A stretch of 5,435 bases of DNA from an uncultured Bacilli bacterium. GTDB taxonomy: Bacteria > Bacillota_I > Bacilli_A > RF39 > UBA660. The notes under the pieces were generated by a model. The model searched no databases. It saw only the letters and a list, made by a program, of their open reading frames with translations, and was not told the DNA's origin. This document shows, in pieces, positions 1 through 5,435 of this stretch. Both the position numbers and the translations under genes were made by a program. Every line of letters starts with the position of its first letter. Position 1 is the stretch's first letter. The stretch lies in the NCBI GenBank assembly GCA_944332375.1, contig CALVJU010000020.1, positions 1-5,435 on the forward strand. Reading direction: 5' to 3'.

Positions 1-1020
1 TTACTAGCGAGTGGAATTACTTTATGTAGTGGTTGTCACGAAGGAGAAGCAATTCTCCATTCTGGTGTTTCTAAAAATTGGTATCAAGATTATACTTATG
101 ATGCGATTGAATTAAAAAATATTCAAACATTAGAGGAGAATCCTTTCTATAAGGGACAAAGTGTAGAAGAAATTAGGATGCAACTAGAACGACTGGTCGA
201 CGCCAATCCAACCCTTTCTGAATTACAAAAATACTGGGTTTTTGATCTATTTGATTTTCTCGTTATCAGAATACAACAAGATCCAGACTATCTTTTCGAT
301 GCTTTGAATCAATTACAAGTAGAGACAATCCAATTCACTGATGAAACACTTCAAGGGGCTTACGCGAACCATCTTCTATTATTAGATCAAAATCTTTCTG
401 TGGAGGAAGAAGAAAATACTTTTAAACATGAATTAACCCATGCGACAACCAAGCGCATTTACGATGGATCAAGAGAGTATTCTGCTTTCAGTGAAGGCTT
501 AGCTTCTTTAATCAGTCGTGAATATGGAAAGACACCAAGTCGCTCTAATTTAAATGTATCTGCCATGACTTGTATTTTAATTGAACTCGTTGGAACAGAG
601 CCTTTCTATGATATGATGAATACTGGAAATATTGATGTCTTAAAACAAACTCTATTAGAAATCAATCCCTCTTTGGATTTAGAAAACTTCTTATCTCATA
701 TAGAAATCCTTTATCAAAGAGAACGAAGAATTCAAGATAATCACGATCTGATTACTCAAATAGAACAAGATATTGCTCTCCTCTACCAAAGTAAGTATCA
801 AAAGCCCATGGAGCAAAATGAAGCAATCATGTCTTATTTTCGCTTTTTAAACAAAGAAACTGATGTCTACCAAGGACAATATTGTTATGTATTTTTAGAT
901 AACTGTTATTTTAATCAATCTGGTTATCCATTACTCACATACTACGATGATAATTATCACATTGTTGGGACTTCTTCTTATTATAAAACTTCTTATCAGA
1001 AGAAAATCTCTTACCGTTAG
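1..1020 (+). CDS. Probable zinc metallopeptidase lipoprotein, 5' partial
   Basis: The frame is open from the first base of the window, so the start lies upstream; 339 residues are visible, ending at TAG 1018-1020. An ATG at 178 is internal. The visible N-terminus (LLASGITLCSGC) looks like the end of a signal peptide followed by a lipobox-like cysteine at visible residue 12, although Cys at -3 is not canonical. Charged, soluble sequence follows, suggesting a protein anchored on the outer face of the membrane. HELTH at visible residues 143-147 (bases 427-441) gives two zinc-binding histidines and a catalytic Glu. SEGLA puts a Glu at residue 165, 18 residues after the second His, as in gluzincin peptidases. 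The C-terminal half (about 190-339) has a Glu/Gln-rich helical stretch and a Tyr-rich end with two cysteines (YCY, NCY) that I do not recognise. I cannot name a family or substrate. It converges with murC and is not part of the Tad operon. Confidence 0.65.
   Translation, partial: LLASGITLCSGCHEGEAILHSGVSKNWYQDYTYDAIELKNIQTLEENPFYKGQSVEEIRMQLERLVDANPTLSELQKYWVFDLFDFLVIRIQQDPDYLFDALNQLQVETIQFTDETLQGAYANHLLLLDQNLSVEEEENTFKHELTHATTKRIYDGSREYSAFSEGLASLISREYGKTPSRSNLNVSAMTCILIELVGTEPFYDMMNTGNIDVLKQTLLEINPSLDLENFLSHIEILYQRERRIQDNHDLITQIEQDIALLYQSKYQKPMEQNEAIMSYFRFLNKETDVYQGQYCYVFLDNCYFNQSGYPLLTYYDDNYHIVGTSSYYKTSYQKKISYR
427..495 (+). other. HExxH...E zinc-binding and catalytic site
   Basis: Bases 427-441 encode HELTH and bases 493-495 encode the Glu of SEGLA, giving HExxH-x17-E. 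This is the gluzincin arrangement, with two His and one Glu as zinc ligands and the Glu of HExxH as general base. The residue before the motif is Lys and the following residues (ATTKRIYDG) are helix-compatible. Assignment rests on the motif and spacing alone; no structure-based check was possible. Confidence 0.6.
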
Positions 1021-1028
1021 ACAAAAAG

Positions 1029-1064
1029 AAACTGATGATTAAGCCTCATCAGTTTTTTGTTTTT
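1029..1064. terminator. Bidirectional rho-independent terminator between convergent genes
   Basis: AAACTGATGA (1029-1038) pairs perfectly with TCATCAGTTT (1046-1055) around a 7-base loop. On the + strand the stem runs into six T (1053-1058), then G and five more T, serving the metallopeptidase gene. On the minus strand the same hairpin is followed by TTTCTTTTTG, serving murC. The last four or five codons of murC lie in one arm and its TAA (1039-1041) sits in the loop, so the hairpin overlaps coding sequence on that strand. Confidence 0.85.
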
Positions 1065-2364
1065 CTTCTACTAATTTCTCAAATGCTTCACGAATGTGAT
1101 AAATATTTTTCGGACTCATGAATATTACAACTGCATTTTGATACTGAAGTAATTGATCTACATCTTCCATTCCAATATGAGCACCGTGTTCTAATCCTTG
1201 AATAATCAGATCACTGGTAATTCCTGGATAATCTTCTGGACGATCACGATCGTTTTTGATATCCATCACATAGGCATAATCTGCTTGATTTAAAGCTTTC
1301 ACATAGTCTTCATGGAATTCTTTTACTCTGGCGAATGTATATGGCTCAAATACCGCAACAATCGTTTTCTTTGGATATTTCTGTTTTGCTGCTTTGATGG
1401 TTGCTCTTACTTCATTTGGATGGTGGGCATAGTCATCAATCACGATGATATCTCCAATTTCTTTCTGTTGAAATCTTCTTTTCGCACCTGTAAATGTTTT
1501 TAATTGTTTTGATACTTCTTTCGCATCCATTCTCTCATAAGAACAAATCGCAATGACTGCTAAAGCATCTAACAACATATGTTTTCCATATAATGGTAAA
1601 TCAAAAGATCCATAGTAATTTCCTTCGACAAAGACTTCAAAACTTGTTCCTGTTTCTTTATACTCTACGTTTTTCGCAACGATATCATTATCTTCATCTA
1701 ATCCATAATAGAAGATAGGAGGATTCACTTCTAAAGAATGTGTATAGGGATCATCTCCACAAGCAATGACCATCTTCTCTGCTTTATTCGCATATTCTTG
1801 ATAAGCAGAAATGACATCGTCAATATCTTTAAAATAATCGACATGATCAAGATCGATATTGGTAATAATCGCATATGTTGGTGTATATGCGAGAAAATGT
1901 CTTTTATATTCACAGGCTTCTAGAACAAAATATTTATTTTCTTTAGAAGCATATCCTGTTCCATCGCCAATCAAATAATTACAACCACAAATTTCAGATA
2001 ATGTATGAGCAAGCATCGAAGAAGTTGTTGTTTTTCCATGACATCCTGCAACAGTAATGGTTTGAAACATCTTGGTTAATTTTCCAACCATTTCCTCATA
2101 AGCATACATCTTAACATCTAATTCCTCTGCTCTTTTAACTTCTACATTATTCTCACTTGTAAAACTGTTTCCACGAATCACAATATCATTTTCGTTGATA
2201 TTGTCCGCATCAAATGGCAAAGCATAAATTCCAGCTGCATTTAATGCATCATCTGTAAAACAATGTTCTGTAATGTCACTGCCCTTTACTTCATAGCCTA
2301 AATTCTTCATAATTTGAGCAAGAGCGGCCATTCCTGTCCCTTTTATTCCAATAAAATGATACAT
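1039..2364 (-). CDS. murC: UDP-N-acetylmuramate--L-alanine ligase MurC
   Basis: Cytoplasmic ATP-dependent Mur ligase that joins L-alanine to UDP-MurNAc, the first amino-acid addition in peptidoglycan synthesis. The 441-residue product is the usual length. Visible motifs in order are the N-terminal nucleotide-sugar fold GIKGTGM (6-12), the ATP P-loop AGCHGKTTT (106-114), EACEYKRHF (149-157), TNIDLDHVDYF (168-178, metal-binding region), GAKRRFQ (293-299) and the MurC signature DDYAHHPNE (310-318). I chose the ATG at 2364 because GAAGG stands 7 bases upstream and MYHFIGIKGTGM matches the family N-terminus. The in-frame ATG at 2388 has no ribosome site and overlaps a TATAAT. Oddities are GKHMLLD where the family usually has GxHxxxN, and FMSPKN near the C-terminus where GAGD-like sequence is usual. 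It lies 43 bases downstream of tadC on the same strand, and its stop codon is inside the terminator hairpin. Confidence 0.97.
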   Translation of the reverse strand: MYHFIGIKGTGMAALAQIMKNLGYEVKGSDITEHCFTDDALNAAGIYALPFDADNINENDIVIRGNSFTSENNVEVKRAEELDVKMYAYEEMVGKLTKMFQTITVAGCHGKTTTSSMLAHTLSEICGCNYLIGDGTGYASKENKYFVLEACEYKRHFLAYTPTYAIITNIDLDHVDYFKDIDDVISAYQEYANKAEKMVIACGDDPYTHSLEVNPPIFYYGLDEDNDIVAKNVEYKETGTSFEVFVEGNYYGSFDLPLYGKHMLLDALAVIAICSYERMDAKEVSKQLKTFTGAKRRFQQKEIGDIIVIDDYAHHPNEVRATIKAAKQKYPKKTIVAVFEPYTFARVKEFHEDYVKALNQADYAYVMDIKNDRDRPEDYPGITSDLIIQGLEHGAHIGMEDVDQLLQYQNAVVIFMSPKNIYHIREAFEKLVEEKQKTDEA

Positions 2365-2370
2365 ATGACT

Positions 2371-2377
2371 ACCTTCT
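2371..2377 (-). promoter_or_regulatory. Ribosome binding site fixing the murC start
   Basis: On the minus strand the sequence reads AGAAGGT then AGTCAT and ATG. GAAGG (2372-2376) is 7 bases from the ATG at 2364, which is ideal spacing. The alternative ATG at 2388 is preceded only by A/T-rich sequence with no purine-rich site. Confidence 0.8.
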
Positions 2378-2386
2378 TTCTCTATC

Positions 2387-2392
2387 ATTATA
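2387..2392 (-). promoter_or_regulatory. Possible murC promoter -10 box
   Basis: A perfect TATAAT on the minus strand would place a transcript start near 2380, just ahead of the murC ribosome site. No good -35 lies 16-18 bases upstream; the nearest resemblance, TTTACT at 2415-2420, is too far (22 bases). In such AT-rich DNA a TATAAT can arise by chance, so read-through from the Tad genes remains at least as likely. Confidence 0.3.
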
Positions 2393-2407
2393 ATATATTT
2401 ATTCTAA

Positions 2408-3118
2408 TTATGCTAGTAAATTCATAATAAATGGTCCTAAAATCATCAATAAGATCAGTGGTACCACAAATACAACAGAAATCATACTTACTTTGTTTGG
2501 AATTTTATTAATTTCTCCACGTATTTCTAAGATTTGTTTTTCACGTAAATAATCGATTTGATGATACATAGTATCTAGAATACTATTTCCAAATAAACTG
2601 GTCTGTGTCATATTTAAAACAATATTATTCACAGTCTCAGAGGGAATTCTTTTCTTCATATCCTCTAATGCTTCTAATAGAGATTTACCAAATTTCATTT
2701 CATAGAGAGCTTGTTGGAATTCTCTAGAAATTTCTGTATCGACATTTTCTACAGTAACTTCTAAAGAATGTTCCAAGTCTCTTCCTGATTCTAAGGTTAA
2801 AGTTAATATTTCAAAGAAATATAAAGCATCATGATCTAATTGTTTGATACGTTTTTTTAATGGAGCATCAATGAAATAATAAGTAAATAGATAATAATAT
2901 ATCACAGTTAAGAATGGTGCTAATAAATAACCATATTGAAAGAAAAAGATAAATAGTAAGAATACGACAATACTAGAAATGAAACGAATGTTTAAAAATA
3001 AATAAGTATCTAGTTTTTGGAAACTACCTAACATTTTCATTTTCGCATCTACTTTTTGAATATCTTTATCACGATAGATTTTCGCGATCATACCACCGTT
3101 TTTTTCTTCTTGGTTCAT
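2408..3118 (-). CDS. tadC: TadC-like type II secretion F-domain membrane protein
   Basis: Inner-membrane platform protein of a Tad/Flp pilus system, expected to pair with the TadB protein encoded just upstream and to be driven by the CpaF ATPase. The product has 236 residues, shorter than the roughly 300 common for TadC. A charged N-terminus of about 40 residues precedes two adjacent membrane helices (about 44-61 and 64-82). A cytoplasmic T2SF domain (about 98-205) follows, with ESGRDLEHSLE, FGKSLLEALEDM and TSLFGNSILDTM, which are typical of the F family. A last hydrophobic helix (about 210-234) ends at the C-terminus. The shortness comes from a minimal N-terminal region, not from a broken frame. 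AAGGA stands 9 bases before the ATG, inside the end of tadB. Only 4 bases separate the tadB stop from this start, so the two are probably translationally coupled. The TadC rather than TadB label rests on order and architecture. Confidence 0.88.
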   Translation of the reverse strand: MNQEEKNGGMIAKIYRDKDIQKVDAKMKMLGSFQKLDTYLFLNIRFISSIVVFLLFIFFFQYGYLLAPFLTVIYYYLFTYYFIDAPLKKRIKQLDHDALYFFEILTLTLESGRDLEHSLEVTVENVDTEISREFQQALYEMKFGKSLLEALEDMKKRIPSETVNNIVLNMTQTSLFGNSILDTMYHQIDYLREKQILEIRGEINKIPNKVSMISVVFVVPLILLMILGPFIMNLLA

Positions 3119-3122
3119 CCTA

Positions 3123-4643
3123 TCACATCCTTACTTTCATAATTTTTCTCACAATATAAATATAAGCAACATATAAAACCAACATAATTACAATTAATAA
3201 AATACCTAATGGTGATGTAAATAATGGTAAGAAGTATGTTGGATTAATAATTGATACAAAGGCAACAAATAAGAGTGGAACAATGATTAATGCATACATA
3301 ATAATACGAGAAGATCCTGTTAATGACATCATTTCTAATTTTAACTTCTTCTTATTAAATAAAGAATTTTCGATAGATGAGAATACTTTAATAATATTTC
3401 CTCCTGTTTTATTTAAAATAGAAAGAGATGCGGTTAAATAAGAAACTTCTTCTAAATCTACACGATTTGAGAAACGTCTAAATACAACATCAATCGATAA
3501 TCCGAAAGAAAGTTCCAATTCCATCTTTTTAAATTCTTCTCCAATTGGGCCTTTTAACTCTTCTGTGACTAAGTGGATTGCCTGAGTAATACTTCTCCCC
3601 GATTTAAATGCGTTGTTCATAATAATAATTGCTTGTAAGAGATCATTTTCTATGCGACTACGATAGCGTTTATACTGATAGACAAATAAGATATCTGGCA
3701 TAACAAATCCAATGATAAATGGGATCAAAGCTTCATAGAAGGTTAATACTTCATATTGCAATGTCTTAGCAAAGATGGCAATGATTAAAAAGAAGACGGC
3801 AATAATCAGTTTGCTGGCAATAAAATGCATACCCTTTTTATATCGTTTGTTTACTGTTCCTGCATATTTATCATACTTTTTCGCATATTTCTTTAAGAAA
3901 ACAGACTTTTCTAAGACATGAGAAATTTTTAAAATAATTCGATAATAGAAATCTAAGATTTTATCAAAGACAGATTTGGAAGTATCAACAAGAGGTTCTA
4001 GGGCATACTTTGAAATTCTTTTTTCTAAAGCTAACATATGACGATATCTTAAAATAATAATAATGATAATAAATAAAATAGTAATAATACTAATTTGGGT
4101 TAGTTGTAATTGATTACTTGTTGATTCTATTACGTTGATGGTAATACTTTCTGTTGCGGTATTTCCAGCTTCATCGGTAACCGTATAAGTTAGTGTTTTT
4201 AATCCTAGAGTTGTAAAATCAAGACTATCATAATTTGTTGTAACTTTATCTAATAGATCCCCATCATGATTATCTGTAACAACAATTCCTTCCATGGGTT
4301 TTAAGGTACTTCCTAGTTCCATTGTCAAAGAACGTTCTCCGACATTGATTCTAGGTTTTTCTTTATCAATGACATAAGTACCACTATTTTTTTCTTCTAA
4401 ATGCGCTCCTGTTTGATCATAAGTACGAACTGTGATTTGATATTCTCCACTTTCTAATAGATAAATAGGAACATCGACATTACCAGTAACAGGGATTGAA
4501 GTACCCGCTGTTCCATCTTTGGTAACTACATATTCATAACGAGCAACTACACTAGAAGGGTGAAAGATGACCGCTAAATCCTGATTGGTTGGTTTCTCTG
4601 TTTGATTGATACTAAATGTTGACATGATAGGATTTTCATTCAT
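3123..4643 (-). CDS. tadB: TadB-like pilus assembly protein with N-terminal Ig-like domains
   Basis: Platform membrane protein of the Tad machine with an unusual extracellular-type extension. The product has 506 residues, against about 280-320 for ordinary TadB. Residues about 6-92 form a beta-rich module ending in GEYQITVRTYDQTG. Residues about 94-174 form a second Ig-like module (DKEKPRI, ELGSTL, VVTDNHDGD, YTVTDEAGNTA) like those of Gram-positive surface proteins (DUF5011/HYR-like). An Ile-rich helix (about 182-198) follows, then a Lys-rich cytoplasmic stretch, two helices (about 278-294 and 304-322), the T2SF domain (about 330-450, with NNAFKSGRSITQAI and LNKTGGNIIKVFSSI) and two final helices (about 448-466 and 479-498). 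Positive charge after the first helix predicts an outside N-terminus, yet there is no signal peptide. I chose the ATG at 4643 because its spacing to AAGGGGTGA is 9 bases; 4649 is the alternative and adds two residues. The gene starts 15 bases after the cpaF stop. Confidence 0.92.
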   Translation of the reverse strand: MNENPIMSTFSINQTEKPTNQDLAVIFHPSSVVARYEYVVTKDGTAGTSIPVTGNVDVPIYLLESGEYQITVRTYDQTGAHLEEKNSGTYVIDKEKPRINVGERSLTMELGSTLKPMEGIVVTDNHDGDLLDKVTTNYDSLDFTTLGLKTLTYTVTDEAGNTATESITINVIESTSNQLQLTQISIITILFIIIIIILRYRHMLALEKRISKYALEPLVDTSKSVFDKILDFYYRIILKISHVLEKSVFLKKYAKKYDKYAGTVNKRYKKGMHFIASKLIIAVFFLIIAIFAKTLQYEVLTFYEALIPFIIGFVMPDILFVYQYKRYRSRIENDLLQAIIIMNNAFKSGRSITQAIHLVTEELKGPIGEEFKKMELELSFGLSIDVVFRRFSNRVDLEEVSYLTASLSILNKTGGNIIKVFSSIENSLFNKKKLKLEMMSLTGSSRIIMYALIIVPLLFVAFVSIINPTYFLPLFTSPLGILLIVIMLVLYVAYIYIVRKIMKVRM

Positions 4644-4649
4644 TTTCAT

Positions 4650-4658
4650 TCACCCCTT
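4650..4658 (-). promoter_or_regulatory. Ribosome binding site deciding the tadB start
   Basis: AAGGGGTGA on the minus strand pairs well with the 16S 3' end. It is 3 bases (measured from GGGG) from the ATG at 4649, too close, and 9 bases from the ATG at 4643, which is preferred. A TGA in frame with both ATGs lies inside this site (4650-4652), so no longer N-terminus is possible in this frame. Confidence 0.7.
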
Positions 4659-5435
4659 TTATTTTCCAAAAATATCTTCTAAATCATCAATACCAGCGGC
4701 TTTAATTTTTTGATATACCTTTGGTACATATTTTAATAATTTAAATTCACCGTCTACTTCTCCATTATCTAAGACACCGGTTTGTGTAAATGTAAAGATT
4801 GGTTTTAATTTGATTTCGTCTTCCTCAAATCCGACGACTTCTGAGATATCAACGATTTTACGTTTTCCATCTGCCATACGAGAGATATGAATGACAATAT
4901 GAATGGCATTTTCAATATATTCACGGATGGCACGAATTGGGATTTCCATACCAGCCATTAAAATCATTGTTTCGAGACGATTTAAAGCATCTATAGGTCC
5001 ATTGGCATGCATGGTGGTCATACTACCAGTATGTCCTGTATTCATGGCTTGTAACATGTCAAATGCTTCTTTTCCACGTACTTCTCCAACAATAATACGA
5101 TCTGGTCTCATACGAAGAGAATTAATTACTAAATCACGAATGGTGATTTCTCCACTTCCCTCATAATTGACTAATCTTGTTTCTAGAGAAATCACATGTT
5201 CCTGATGTAAACGTAATTCTGCTGCATCTTCAATCGTAATAATACGTTCTGCAGGATTGATAAAACTAGATAATACATTTAATAAAGAAGTTTTACCACT
5301 ACCTGTTCCTCCACAGATAATAATATTTAATTTTGCTTTGACACAAGCCTCTAGAAATCTTGCCATATATGGTGTTAATGTACCTGTTCTTAAGAAATCA
5401 TCAATACTTTCTAGATCTGGTTTAAATTTACGAAT
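4659..5435 (-). CDS. cpaF: CpaF/TadA secretion ATPase, 5' partial
   Basis: Cytoplasmic hexameric ATPase of the GspE/VirB11 superfamily that powers Tad/Flp pilus assembly by acting on the TadB/TadC platform. The frame runs open to the window edge, so the start and the N-terminal domain are missing; 258 C-terminal residues are visible, beginning IRKFKPDLES. The ATG at 5366 is internal. Motifs in visible numbering are Walker A GGTGSGKTS (42-50), the Asp box TIEDAAEL (67-74), Walker B RIIVGEVRG (113-121) and the His box GHTGSMTTMHAN (134-145), all intact. The C-terminus (GVLDNGEVDGEF, then ending DLEDIFGK) matches the usual CpaF tail length. The gene is the most upstream visible member of the Tad operon. 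Confidence 0.97.
   Translation of the reverse strand: MRKFKPDLESIDDFLRTGTLTPYMARFLEACVKAKLNIIICGGTGSGKTSLLNVLSSFINPAERIITIEDAAELRLHQEHVISLETRLVNYEGSGEITIRDLVINSLRMRPDRIIVGEVRGKEAFDMLQAMNTGHTGSMTTMHANGPIDALNRLETMILMAGMEIPIRAIREYIENAIHIVIHISRMADGKRKIVDISEVVGFEEDEIKLKPIFTFTQTGVLDNGEVDGEFKLLKYVPKVYQKIKAAGIDDLEDIFGK

Noticed and set aside
25..39. CSGCH at the start of the first gene, which reads as a CXXCH haem c attachment motif
   Set aside because: It sits at the end of a hydrophobic signal-like segment where a lipobox cysteine is expected, it is single, and the rest of the protein looks like a peptidase with no cytochrome features.
178..180. ATG at 178 as the start of the peptidase gene
   Set aside because: The frame is open through all upstream bases, encodes a plausible signal/lipoprotein N-terminus there, and continues with the same coding character.
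1312..1923. Short open frames within murC on both strands (1312-1503 +, 1731-1913 -, 1738-1923 +)
   Set aside because: They are out of frame with a fully conserved murC, have low-complexity Ile/Cys/Phe-rich products and no ribosome sites.
2386..2388. ATG at 2388 as the murC start
   Set aside because: It has no ribosome site, overlaps a TATAAT, and adds eight residues ahead of the conserved MYHFIGIKGTGM start, which has its own well-spaced GAAGG.
2408..3118. TadC as a truncated pseudogene because it is shorter than usual
   Set aside because: The frame is intact with a good ribosome site, and the T2SF domain and final membrane helix are complete; the shortness is in the N-terminal part only.
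4903..5166. Open frame on the + strand opposite cpaF
   Set aside because: It lies antisense to the conserved Walker B/His-box region of CpaF, and its product is only a reflection of that codon use.
5364..5366. ATG at 5366 as the start of the CpaF ATPase
   Set aside because: The 23 codons upstream to the window edge are in frame and encode typical CpaF sequence (IRKF...DDFLRTGTLTPYM), so the gene is truncated by the window.

Overview
The window is AT-rich and its coding style (A/T-ending codons, strong AGGAGG-like ribosome binding sites, genes packed a few bases apart) points to a low-GC Gram-positive bacterium (Bacillota). The MurC is of the Firmicutes type (its EACEYKRHF motif resembles that of staphylococcal MurC as I remember it). 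A gut lineage such as Erysipelotrichia would fit a Tad cluster in such a genome, but that placement is inference; no marker here fixes the genus.

Layout: the left end (1-1020, + strand) holds the 3' part of one gene, whose start lies before the window. It encodes a probable lipoprotein with an HELTH zinc-peptidase motif. An 18-base gap and a hairpin that works as a terminator in both directions separate it from a block of four genes on the minus strand. Read in transcription order from the right edge, these are cpaF/tadA (5' end cut off by the window), a tadB-type gene, a tadC-type gene and murC. The three Tad genes are separated by 15 and 4 bases and are almost certainly one transcript. murC follows 43 bases later and may be read through from them, use a weak promoter of its own, or both.

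How the genes work together: CpaF is the cytoplasmic ATPase, and the TadB and TadC proteins are the inner-membrane platform of a Tad/Flp (type IVc-like) pilus or secretion machine. Pilins, prepilin peptidase and TadZ are not in view and would be expected to the right of the window. MurC makes UDP-MurNAc-L-Ala for peptidoglycan; its link to the Tad genes is positional only.

The main oddity is the TadB protein. About 180 residues carrying two immunoglobulin-like modules precede its first membrane helix. They are predicted to face outwards, yet no signal peptide is visible and there is no room for one, because an in-frame stop directly abuts the first ATG. There are no RNA genes, CRISPR arrays or insertion sequences in the window, and no gene-free stretch longer than about 45 bases.
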